A stretch of 33,166 nucleotides of DNA, taken from Ruminococcus sp. UBA3665 (lineage in GTDB: Bacteria; Bacillota; Clostridia; Oscillospirales; Ruminococcaceae). Position numbers and translations under genes: made by a program. This document shows, piece after piece, positions 15,479 to 22,103 of the stretch; positions within the stretch are counted from its first letter, which is position 1, and each line of letters opens with the position of its first letter. The stretch spans positions 290-33,455 of the forward strand of contig DFJS01000094.1 of the NCBI GenBank assembly GCA_002373165.1. Reading direction: 5' to 3'. The notes beneath the pieces are model-generated. The model was not told where the DNA came from, ran no database searches, and saw nothing but the letters and a program-made list of their open reading frames with translations.

Positions 15479-16606
15479 TTATACATTTTCCTGTACAATC
15501 ATGAACACTGCCGCTCCGATATGACATAACAGCACACCCATCAGCAGAGGACTTGTCAGAGCGATTCTTACGCCGCGCTCGGCCTGTTCCGGCGTACTTC
15601 TGGGGAAGCGTTCTGTAATCAGCAGTTTCAGCAGCAGAACTGCTCCGGCAATGACAAGAAGCGTGTAGAAAATATTGAATATATCTCCGGCCATATCCCA
15701 GCGGTACGTATCGCAGAGGTCGAAAACGGTCGCGCACAGATTCACGGCCATATGTGCAATGATGGACGGAATCAGAGAATTATGCTTGACTGTGATATAT
15801 CCGAAGAAACAGCCTGCCGCAAATGCAAGCACAAACTGTGCAATGTTCTCATGCCATACGCCGAAATAAAATGCACTCATGATAATGCCGAACCGCTGGC
15901 TGACCCGGCTGAGGTTCTTCATGACGAACCCTCTGACCATAAGTTCTTCCGTAATCGGTGCCACAATGACCCCATAGATAAAATCAATCATGACATTTTT
16001 AATATCTGCCGAACCTGACAAATCCGGCTGATAGGAAGCAATGCCGACTCCTTCCATCAGAGTTTCAATGCCAAGGGCAAGCCAGCCGGTCACTGTCTGA
16101 ATCAGCAGGGCAATTGCAATATAACTGAATGCCTGCCAGACGGTAAAATCTTTAGTCTGGAACAGATTGGAAACCGGAATTTTCGTTGCCATGCATCCTA
16201 TCCAGGTTACGGCAATGCTGCACCCGGCAATGCAGAGCATCATAATTGCCGTATAAGAAGCAGTATCCTGAAAATATTCCCATGCCAGAGAATGATAATT
16301 TTCCGGCAGCTGTCCGGCTGCACTGTCTGCCATAGAGACAAAGAAAATAAATGCCTCACCCAGTATCAGGAATAAAATATTCATCAGTGCAAAATGCCCC
16401 AGCAGAAAGCCGCCTACGATATTTTCATAGCGGCGGATTCTGTTCCGTTCTCTCAGATTCGGAAATAAAGGAATTTTACAGCCTTCCATTCTGATCTGGG
16501 GAACAATTTCGCCGTAGTCGGAATTATAATCCGTAAATTCTGTCTGATTCTGAAACGGATTTTTCGGATCAATTTCAGAAATTTCAGTATGTTCCTGTTC
16601 GTTCAT
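15479..16606 (-). CDS. CPBP-family intramembrane glutamic endopeptidase
   Basis: The 375-residue protein has a soluble acidic N-terminus of about 60 residues and then about eight membrane segments. It carries all three CPBP/Abi motifs: EELMVR with Glu220, Glu221 and Arg225, FGVWH in the next segment, and HMAVN near residue 283. These form the intramembrane glutamate protease site related to Rce1 and CAAX processing. In bacteria the family is linked to bacteriocin self-immunity and membrane-protein maturation. The start at 16606 has only a weak AAAGGG site; an upstream extension would run through the promoter. It is monocistronic. Confidence 0.9.
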   Translation of the reverse strand: MNEQEHTEISEIDPKNPFQNQTEFTDYNSDYGEIVPQIRMEGCKIPLFPNLRERNRIRRYENIVGGFLLGHFALMNILFLILGEAFIFFVSMADSAAGQLPENYHSLAWEYFQDTASYTAIMMLCIAGCSIAVTWIGCMATKIPVSNLFQTKDFTVWQAFSYIAIALLIQTVTGWLALGIETLMEGVGIASYQPDLSGSADIKNVMIDFIYGVIVAPITEELMVRGFVMKNLSRVSQRFGIIMSAFYFGVWHENIAQFVLAFAAGCFFGYITVKHNSLIPSIIAHMAVNLCATVFDLCDTYRWDMAGDIFNIFYTLLVIAGAVLLLKLLITERFPRSTPEQAERGVRIALTSPLLMGVLLCHIGAAVFMIVQENV

Positions 16607-16634
16607 ACACAGCACCCTTTCTTTTTTATTTATT

Positions 16635-16663
16635 ATTATAGCATAAAAATGCGCCCGCGTAAA
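16635..16663 (-). promoter_or_regulatory. Promoter of the CPBP gene
   Basis: Minus-strand TATAAT (16640-16635) with a 4-of-6 match TTTACG at -35 (16663-16658) and a 17-base spacer. Confidence 0.7.
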
Positions 16664-16703
16664 CAGTTTTATGAAAATTTTTTCAGAACTGACAAAAAAG
16701 ATA

Positions 16704-16732
16704 TAGACAAAATAGATAAAATATGCTATAAT
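16704..16732 (+). promoter_or_regulatory. Promoter of the Nudix gene
   Basis: TAGACA (16704-16709), a 17-base spacer and TATAAT (16727-16732). Confidence 0.85.
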
Positions 16733-16787
16733 ATTCATAACAAATAATTACAAACTGCCCGGCAGTCAAGAAAGGAACGTGTATTTC

Positions 16788-17210
16788 ATGCGGCATGAAA
16801 AGTCGTGCGGTGCCATTGTCTACAGAAAACATCATGGGAATATTGAAATTTTATTAATCCGGCATATCAACAGCGGCCACTGGTCGTTCCCCAAAGGCCA
16901 TATCGAACCAGGTGAAACAGAAATTGAAACAGCTGTCCGGGAAATCAAAGAAGAAACTGCAATTGATGTGATGATTGACCCCACCTTCCGGGAGACAGTT
17001 TCCTATTCGCCAAAACGGGATACACAAAAAATTGTAGTATATTTTATCGGCAGAGCAAAAAATTATAATTTTGCGCCGCAGGAAGAGGAAATTTCTGAAA
17101 TCCGCTGGGTTGATATCGGCTATGCTTCACATATTCTGACTTATGAAAACGACAAGAATATCGTCATCAAGGCGAAAAATGCAATTAAAAACGGCAGTGC
17201 TTTGTGTTAA
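16788..17210 (+). CDS. Nudix hydrolase (Ap4A hydrolase-like)
   Basis: The 140-residue protein contains a Nudix box GHIEPGETEIETAVREIKEET, broken here as GHIEPGETE then AVREIKEET, with the metal-binding REIKEE intact. The opening SCGAIVYRK and WSFPKGH are typical of bis(5'-nucleosyl)-tetraphosphatase-like members, which cut nucleoside diphosphates linked to another group. The usual Gly after EE is Ala. ATG 16788 fits AAAGGA better than the GTG at 16779. The last codons form part of a hairpin that serves as terminator for the convergent gene. Confidence 0.92.
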   Translation: MRHEKSCGAIVYRKHHGNIEILLIRHINSGHWSFPKGHIEPGETEIETAVREIKEETAIDVMIDPTFRETVSYSPKRDTQKIVVYFIGRAKNYNFAPQEEEISEIRWVDIGYASHILTYENDKNIVIKAKNAIKNGSALC

Positions 17211-17221
17211 GCCTGCCGTTT
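17187..17221 (-). terminator. Terminator of the deacetylase gene, inside the Nudix gene end
   Basis: AAACGGCAG / CTGCCGTTT (17189-17197 with 17213-17221) is followed on the minus strand by TTTTTAATTG. The hairpin spans the Nudix stop codon and may end both convergent transcripts. Confidence 0.78.
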
Positions 17222-17227
17222 GCTGTA

Positions 17228-17977
17228 TTAAAGCGTATAGCCCCTGTCGCGGAGCCTGTCGATCAGTTCGCCGAGAATCTGTGCATTGGTGGAAGAAACA
17301 GAATGCAGCAGCAGAATTTCGCCGCCGTGTGCCTGGGCAGTCAGTTTTTCCAGTGCCTGCGCCGGGTCGGGCTGTTTGTCCGTCAGCCAGTCTACATGTG
17401 CGCCGCTCCAGAAAATTGTCCGGTAGCCGCAGGACTGCGCAAGTTTAAGAGCCTGTTCTGAATATTCGCCGCAAGGACAGCGGAAATATTGCATCGTATA
17501 ATCATAATTCTGCATGACATACTCGTGCAGACTCATCAGTTCTTTGCGTGCGTCGGCATCTTCCAGCAGGGGAAGGCTGGCATGTGTCATGCCGTGATTG
17601 CCCAGCATATGACCTTCTGCAATCATGCGCCGGACAAGTTCTGTTTCTTTTTTGGCATAGTCGCCTGTCAGGAAAAAGACAGCCGTCACATGCTTTTCTT
17701 TGAGTGTATCCAGAATCTGTGCAGTATAGCCGTTTTCGTAACCCTGATCGAAAGTGATGATAATTCTGTTTCTGTCCGGCGTGGTAGCATAGGCACCATA
17801 CTGCCGGAATTGTGCATCGAAATCCAGTGCACCCAGCGGAATATTTTCCTCATTGACCTGTGTGCCCTGTCCGTAGCCGATGGCAGACCCGGCGGCAGAA
17901 GCTTCCAGACAACCGGCCGGAGCTGTCAACAATACAAGGCAGACCGCCGCAGAAAGCAGACTGTTATAATACTTCAT
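17228..17977 (-). CDS. PdaA-like polysaccharide deacetylase
   Basis: The 249-residue exported protein has a signal peptide (about residues 5-28, with a Cys that could be a weak lipobox) and a NodB domain. The first motif is TFDQGYENGYT, as in Bacillus PdaA (TFDNGYENG), not the usual TFDDG. Others are GNHGMTH with the metal histidines, FRCPCGEYS, FWSGAHVDW and ILLLHSVSS. PdaA removes acetyl groups from muramic acid during spore-cortex muramic-lactam formation. The ribosome site is weak (GAGAG). It is 85 bases downstream of ireB on the same strand with no terminator between, so co-transcription is likely. A vegetative wall role is also possible. Confidence 0.9.
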   Translation of the reverse strand: MKYYNSLLSAAVCLVLLTAPAGCLEASAAGSAIGYGQGTQVNEENIPLGALDFDAQFRQYGAYATTPDRNRIIITFDQGYENGYTAQILDTLKEKHVTAVFFLTGDYAKKETELVRRMIAEGHMLGNHGMTHASLPLLEDADARKELMSLHEYVMQNYDYTMQYFRCPCGEYSEQALKLAQSCGYRTIFWSGAHVDWLTDKQPDPAQALEKLTAQAHGGEILLLHSVSSTNAQILGELIDRLRDRGYTL

Positions 17978-18062
17978 GGCATTCTCTCTTTTCTTTTGCA
18001 TGGAATTCCGCGGTTTTGGCCGCAGCATTATCCTATGCACAATGCCGTGAAATATACGCTGT

Positions 18063-18308
18063 TTAATTTTTCAGGTAAGATCTGACAAGTACCTGCAATA
18101 ATTCATCGCGGTCAATATGGCGGATCAGATTTCTGGCGTTGTTGTGTGTGGTTATGTAAGTCGGGTCCTCCGACAGAATATAACCCACAATCTGATTGAT
18201 CGGATTATAGCCTTTTTGCACAAGTGCATCATAAATAATCGTCAGTGTTTGTTTCAGTTCCAGTTCTTTTTCCTGATCCATTGAGAAAATCATTGTTTTA
18301 TCTGACAT
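18063..18308 (-). CDS. ireB: IreB-family regulatory phosphoprotein (UPF0297)
   Basis: The 81-residue protein matches the family along its whole length: MSDKTMIF, YDALVQKGYNPINQIVGYILS, DPTYITTHNNARNLIRHIDRDE and VRSYL. In enterococci IreB is the substrate of the PASTA kinase IreK and modulates cell-wall stress and cephalosporin tolerance. The start has AAGGAGG about 8 bases upstream. Many Firmicutes place it beside the RNase-like ruvX gene; here the next gene is a PdaA-like deacetylase, another wall gene. Confidence 0.96.
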   Translation of the reverse strand: MSDKTMIFSMDQEKELELKQTLTIIYDALVQKGYNPINQIVGYILSEDPTYITTHNNARNLIRHIDRDELLQVLVRSYLKN

Positions 18309-18369
18309 AGCAATACCCCTCCTTATATGATGAAACAGAATCCGGTCAGGATAAACATTACCCTATTAT

Positions 18370-18398
18370 ATTATAACGTATTTCCGGAAGGTTCACAA
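18370..18398 (-). promoter_or_regulatory. Promoter of ireB
   Basis: Minus-strand TTGTGA (18398-18393), a 17-base spacer and TATAAT (18375-18370). Confidence 0.75.
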
Positions 18399-18472
18399 TA
18401 GTTTTACAGAAATTCGCGGATTCTTTCTCTGTTTTGCTTTCTTTCAAGATAGCTTTTTTGTGCAGTATTTAC

Positions 18473-18518
18473 AAAAAACAAAAGCTGTTCCTCAGCAGAA
18501 TGCGAAGGAACAGCTTTT
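18473..18518 (-). terminator. Intrinsic terminator of the DUF1540 gene
   Basis: A 13-bp stem carrying AAGCTGTTCCT / AGGAACAGCTT (18480-18492 with 18506-18518) is followed on the minus strand by TTTTGTTTTTTG. Confidence 0.88.
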
Positions 18519-18529
18519 TCCTGATGCTG

Positions 18530-18715
18530 TCAGTCCATAATGCCGTCAGTTCTTCTGACAAAAGAATTACAGTCTACACATTCCGGTACAGTCGGGTCAG
18601 TTTCGTGAGTGCCGACGTGGATGCAGTCAAGACAGCAGTAGTCTTCTGTCACCAGATTGTTTTTGCACTGAGACACTGTACATTTGATATTGGAATTTTT
18701 CTTCATTTCGTTCAT
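18530..18715 (-). CDS. DUF1540 cysteine-rich protein
   Basis: The 61-residue protein fits DUF1540: IKCTVSQCKNN, YCCLDCIHV, and VPECVDCNSF. The seven-cysteine spacing suggests metal binding, but the ligand is unknown. I chose ATG 18715; an ATG three codons later (18706) is equally placed relative to the weak AAGGGG site. A perfect 16-bp palindrome lies about 27 bases upstream of the start. It is on the same strand as, and just beyond, the ccdA-tlpA-HMA operon, and could be transcribed with it or from the weak TATACT at 18766-18761. Confidence 0.85.
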   Translation of the reverse strand: MNEMKKNSNIKCTVSQCKNNLVTEDYCCLDCIHVGTHETDPTVPECVDCNSFVRRTDGIMD

Positions 18716-18741
18716 CGCAGCAGATACCCCTTTTTTCAAAA

Positions 18742-18757
18742 TTTGTTCCGGAACAAA
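18742..18757. promoter_or_regulatory. Perfect 16-bp palindrome upstream of the DUF1540 gene
   Basis: TTTGTTCCGGAACAAA reads the same on both strands. It sits 3 bases downstream of a possible minus-strand -10 (TATACT, 18766-18761), an ideal place for a dimeric repressor. The regulator is not known. Confidence 0.55.
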
Positions 18758-18812
18758 GATAGTATATCCTGTATCTGTGAAATGATGCATGAAATTTTTT
18801 AAAAAAATTTTT

Positions 18813-19028
18813 TCAGTCTGTTACCTGATAGCCGGCATCGGCAACAGCTTTTTTCAGACTGTCCAGTTCCTGGGCGGTCAGTTCTGCATTGAGCTTCAGA
18901 ACTGCCTGATTCTCCGTATGACTGGCAGAAGCTTCTTCTACTTTAGGAAAAGCTTCCAGTGTTTTTTTGACACTGGCTTCGCAGTGGGGGCACATCATGC
19001 CGCTGATGTGCAGAGTAAGTTCCTGCAT
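18813..19028 (-). CDS. Heavy-metal-associated (HMA) domain protein
   Basis: The 71-residue protein is a single HMA domain: MQELTLHISGMMCPHCEASV with the metal-binding Cys13 and Cys16, ending AVADAGYQVTD. Stand-alone HMA proteins usually carry copper(I). ATG 19028 has AAGGAGG 8 bases upstream. It starts 23 bases after tlpA and ends the ccdA-tlpA-HMA operon, suggesting coupling of metal handling and extracytoplasmic thiol chemistry. Confidence 0.93.
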   Translation of the reverse strand: MQELTLHISGMMCPHCEASVKKTLEAFPKVEEASASHTENQAVLKLNAELTAQELDSLKKAVADAGYQVTD

Positions 19029-19051
19029 GGGATATTCCTCCTTTCTGAAAT

Positions 19052-19648
19052 TCAAGAATCCGGATTGCTGTAGCGTTCCAGCACGGAAAAAAGCTCTTCT
19101 TCTGTGATAGCTCCGATATGCTGGTATGTAATTTCGCCGCTGGCATTGACAAACACTGTCAGCGGAATGGAAAGCAGCCGGTAGGCACGGGAGCCTTCGC
19201 CTTTGGCATCGAAAAAAACAGGAAATGTATAGCCGTTATCTTCATAGAATTTTCCGGCAGAAGCAATTGTATCCCGTACGCCGTCCGTTACATTCAGCAT
19301 CAGGAACTGCACCTGACCGCCGTACTGTGCATAAGCTTTTTCAAAATAGGGGAGTTCGCCGCAGCAGGGCGGACACCAGGTCGCCCAGAAATTGAGAATT
19401 AAAGGCGTTCCGGTCAGGTCAGAAAAGCGTATTTCTTCGCCGTCAGCATTTAAAAATACAAAATCCGGCGCAGTTTCCGCCTCGGGCAGATTTGTCTCTT
19501 CCTGCAAAGCAGGCACTGTTTCAGATAAATTTTCCGGAATTGTTTCCGGAACAGTCTGTCTGCTCAGAGCTGAATAGGCAAAGCCTGCACCGCCCAGCAG
19601 AACCAGCATCAGCAGAGATAATAGCAAAAAAATCCGGCTTTGTTTCAT
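19052..19648 (-). CDS. TlpA/ResA-like extracytoplasmic thioredoxin
   Basis: The 198-residue protein has an N-terminal membrane anchor (residues 5-26), a Glu/Thr/Pro linker, and a thioredoxin fold from about residue 58: APDFVFLNADG, ILNFWATWCPPC with Cys92 and Cys95, and the cis-Pro region LSIPLTVFV. It should act as a thiol oxidoreductase outside the membrane, reduced by the CcdA protein encoded 6 bases upstream. The linker is shorter than, but similar in style to, those of the secreted proteins elsewhere in the window. Confidence 0.92.
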   Translation of the reverse strand: MKQSRIFLLLSLLMLVLLGGAGFAYSALSRQTVPETIPENLSETVPALQEETNLPEAETAPDFVFLNADGEEIRFSDLTGTPLILNFWATWCPPCCGELPYFEKAYAQYGGQVQFLMLNVTDGVRDTIASAGKFYEDNGYTFPVFFDAKGEGSRAYRLLSIPLTVFVNASGEITYQHIGAITEEELFSVLERYSNPDS

Positions 19649-19654
19649 GACAGT

Positions 19655-20287
19655 TCACCTCGTGGGAAAAATCATAACAGCGATTCCGGCAATCAGCAGA
19701 AAAATCCCGGAAATCCGGCTGATGCCTGCATAATGCTGCCTGATCAGATCAAACATGCTTTCCAGCTCGTGAATCAGCACTGCCGAAAGCAGAAACGGAA
19801 TGCCAAGCCCCAGCGAATACAGCAGCAGCAGGACAGCTCCCTTTGCGGCACTTGCCGAAACAGATGCCAGCATCAGCGCAGAACCCAGAAACACTCCGAT
19901 GCAGGGGGTCAGGCTGACGGCATAAATCATTCCGAATACAAGCGACGAGAACAATCCGGTAATTTTTACTTCTCCGGAATAGCCTTTCAGAAAATTCAGC
20001 CGGAAAACGCCCAGATAACTCAGTCCCAGCAAAATAATCACACTTCCGCAGAAAATCCTGACTGCCAGTGCGTGCGCCGTCAGAAGACTGCCCAGCGTTC
20101 CGGCAAACAGTCCGAGAGCTGTAAAAATCAGCATGAACCCAAGCACGAACATGCCGGCATTGGCAAGCGTATGCGCCCGGCTTTTCTGATTTCCGGAAAA
20201 ATACATCACATAGACCGGAAGCATCGGCAGCATACACGGCGAAATGAATGAAATAATCCCTTCTAAAAACGTAACCAGATACTGCAT
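19655..20287 (-). CDS. ccdA: CcdA-type thiol-disulfide electron transporter
   Basis: The 210-residue protein has about six membrane segments and the two family cysteines: ISPCMLPMLPVY (Cys18) and SLTPCIGVFLGSA. CcdA passes electrons from cytoplasmic thioredoxin to outside partners such as ResA or TlpA. AGGAGG precedes the ATG at 20287. It is the first gene of the ccdA-tlpA-HMA operon and has a consensus promoter. Confidence 0.93.
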   Translation of the reverse strand: MQYLVTFLEGIISFISPCMLPMLPVYVMYFSGNQKSRAHTLANAGMFVLGFMLIFTALGLFAGTLGSLLTAHALAVRIFCGSVIILLGLSYLGVFRLNFLKGYSGEVKITGLFSSLVFGMIYAVSLTPCIGVFLGSALMLASVSASAAKGAVLLLLYSLGLGIPFLLSAVLIHELESMFDLIRQHYAGISRISGIFLLIAGIAVMIFPTR

Positions 20288-20311
20288 GGCATGTCCTCCT
20301 GTTTGTATTAT

Positions 20312-20340
20312 ATTATAACATAAAACTGACGGTTTGTCAA
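20312..20340 (-). promoter_or_regulatory. Promoter of the ccdA operon
   Basis: Minus-strand TTGACA (20340-20335), a 17-base spacer and TATAAT (20317-20312). Confidence 0.92.
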
Positions 20341-20351
20341 ATCATAAAATT

Positions 20352-20388
20352 AATCGCTTATTCCGGTTTTAAGCAGAAATAAGCGATT
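20352..20388 (-). terminator. Terminator-like hairpin after the FNT gene
   Basis: A perfect 11-bp stem AATCGCTTATT / AATAAGCGATT with a 15-base loop; minus-strand AATTTTAT follows, a modest T-run. Confidence 0.75.
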
Positions 20389-20397
20389 GATTCAGGA

Positions 20398-21063
20398 TTA
20401 TGCAGTTTTTTTGTCATCTTTGTCAAACAGCTTCATGCACAGCGGAATCAGCATTCCGCCTGCTGCGTTGCCTGCTGCAACTGTCAGAAGATAGCCGATG
20501 CCTGGCAGAAGCCTCTCCGGCGAATCGACCGCCGCAAAGAAATAAAAACAGTCCGCAACGGAATGATTAAATCCGCAGAAAATAAATACCATGACAGGCA
20601 TGACCGTGCCGAACACAAAGGACATATCCCGGTTTTCGGCCTTGCACCGGTTCCCGTTATCCACGGCAATGAACATCAGCAGACCGCAGAAAAATCCCAG
20701 AATCAGACGGCTTGCAAATCCGTCGCCCATTTTGGTATGCATGGCATTCAGCGCATTTTCATGAACGAGTGCCCCCGTCCGGGAAAGCCGTATCAGGACA
20801 GCCGCTATGGCCGTTCCCAGCATATTCCCCAGCAGTGTGATGCCGACTTCACGCAGATAAATCGGCTTGCGTTCCGGAATATAGCCTACTTTTCCCGTAT
20901 ACAGGGCGAAGCCGTAGCGCAGAATCGTAAACAGCCCCAGACTGAACAGCATTCCGCCAAGATATTTGTTTTCTACTGCCAGATAAACCGTACCGCCCAG
21001 CCCGATCAGAATACCGGAAAGTACAGCTTTTGACAGAATGCTTTTGAAAGTTTCCTGTTTCAT
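20398..21063 (-). CDS. Formate/nitrite transporter family protein
   Basis: The 221-residue membrane protein has about six segments and the FNT signature CGFNHSVADCFYF, where the His is the central pore residue. Other matches are ILIGLGGTVYLAV in the first segment and LLTVAAGNAAGGMLI near the end. FNT channels move formate, nitrite or hydrosulfide as weak acids. It is shorter than FocA (about 280) but close to other clostridial members. ATG 21063 has AAGGAG about 10 bases upstream. The gene is single. The substrate cannot be assigned; formate export fits a fermenter. Confidence 0.88.
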   Translation of the reverse strand: MKQETFKSILSKAVLSGILIGLGGTVYLAVENKYLGGMLFSLGLFTILRYGFALYTGKVGYIPERKPIYLREVGITLLGNMLGTAIAAVLIRLSRTGALVHENALNAMHTKMGDGFASRLILGFFCGLLMFIAVDNGNRCKAENRDMSFVFGTVMPVMVFIFCGFNHSVADCFYFFAAVDSPERLLPGIGYLLTVAAGNAAGGMLIPLCMKLFDKDDKKTA

Positions 21064-21103
21064 GTAAAAAATCTCCTTGTTAAAAAAATAACATGCAAGC
21101 TTT

Positions 21104-21132
21104 ATTATAGCACAGCTTTCCTGTTTTGTCAA
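21104..21132 (-). promoter_or_regulatory. Promoter of the FNT gene
   Basis: Minus-strand TTGACA (21132-21127), a 17-base spacer and TATAAT (21109-21104). Confidence 0.92.
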
Positions 21133-21189
21133 ATTCTGCCTGTAATCCAGGCTAACAAAAATATTATGCTGAATTTTATCATAAAATGC

Positions 21190-21218
21190 TTGCAATATTT
21201 AAATATCTATGGTAAAAT
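21190..21218 (+). promoter_or_regulatory. Promoter of the cohesin-like/dockerin gene
   Basis: TTGCAA (21190-21195), a 17-base spacer and TAAAAT (21213-21218). A ribosome site AAAAGGAG lies 8 bases before ATG 21272. Confidence 0.75.
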
Positions 21219-21271
21219 AATAAAAAGATAATCAGCCGAAAAGAGAATAAAACAGAAAAGGAGTTTTTTAT

Positions 21272-22051
21272 ATGATGCAGAAATTCACAAAACCAACCGC
21301 TTTTCTGACCGCTGTGCTGCTTGCCTGTGCCGCGGCTGTTCCTGTGCCCGCTGCTGCAAAATTCGATATAACTGTGTCGATTGATCAGAAAGATGTCAGC
21401 CTGACAGAATTACAGAATCTGAATTATCAGGTGCCCGTGTTTGTCCGGCTTTCCCAGAACGTCAACCTGAATGCAATAGAATTCGGCATTGATGTGGACA
21501 GCCGCTGCCGCTTTGATGCTGTGACAAAAAGCAATTATGCCGCACTGTACGGCGAAGGCCTCGGTCTGGAAATGGCTTCCTCGTCTCCCGGAACGGATAC
21601 TTATATATGGCTCTCCTGGGCAAGCACTGTTGTATATTATTCCGAAGACAGCTCCAATTTGCTGATGCTGCTGGTGACAGTGCCGCAGTCGGCACAGGCG
21701 GATGATACTTATCAGATTCATTATCTGACACAATCGCCTTCTAATGCGGCAAAAAATCACGTATGGTATAATTTCGGCCTGAATACAGATTATGTCAAAA
21801 CAGGATCGATTTTCTGGGATGACGGCTGGATTCATATTACAGAGGCAGAACCGGAACCCGAATATACCCCCGGCGATGTCACACTGGACGGAAAAGTCAA
21901 TATTCTGGATGTCATATCCGTGAACAGAGCCGTACTCGGCAAGGAAACACTGACTTCCGTTCAGGAAAAAGCCGCAGATATGAACGGCAACGGCGTACCG
22001 GATTCTGTTGATTCCCTGACTATCATGAAAATGATTGTCGGACTGCTGTAG
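21272..22051 (+). CDS. Secreted protein with cohesin-like domain and C-terminal type I dockerin
   Basis: The 259-residue protein has a signal peptide (cleavage likely after PVPAAA near residue 29), a beta-rich domain of about 150 residues, and a C-terminal dockerin. The middle domain (VPVFVRLSQNVNLNAIEFGIDVDS, shown in part) resembles cohesin or related carbohydrate-binding folds. The dockerin is a full pair of calcium loops: GDVTLDGKVNILDVISVN and DMNGNGVPDSVDSLTIMK. It would attach to a scaffoldin cohesin. Its dockerin is nearly identical in DNA to that of the BIG2 protein at 27670. No enzyme motif is seen, so it may be an adaptor or ligand-binding subunit. Confidence 0.85.
   Translation: MMQKFTKPTAFLTAVLLACAAAVPVPAAAKFDITVSIDQKDVSLTELQNLNYQVPVFVRLSQNVNLNAIEFGIDVDSRCRFDAVTKSNYAALYGEGLGLEMASSSPGTDTYIWLSWASTVVYYSEDSSNLLMLLVTVPQSAQADDTYQIHYLTQSPSNAAKNHVWYNFGLNTDYVKTGSIFWDDGWIHITEAEPEPEYTPGDVTLDGKVNILDVISVNRAVLGKETLTSVQEKAADMNGNGVPDSVDSLTIMKMIVGLL
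21875..21912 (+). repeat. 38-bp identity shared by two dockerin genes (copy 1)
   Basis: Identical to 29137-29174. It encodes the first calcium loop (DVTLDGKVNILD) of the dockerin. The flanks stay similar but diverge at third codon positions. Confidence 0.92.
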
Positions 22052-22055
22052 GCAA

Positions 22056-22099
22056 TAAAAATGCACCGGAATCAGATCCGGTGCATAATTTTTTTTTTT
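22056..22099. terminator. Bidirectional terminator
   Basis: A 10-bp stem ATGCACCGGA / TCCGGTGCAT (22061-22070 with 22077-22086) has T-runs on both sides: AATTTTTTTTTTT on plus and TTTTTATTG on minus. It ends both convergent genes. Confidence 0.93.
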
Positions 22100-22103
22100 A
22101 GCA

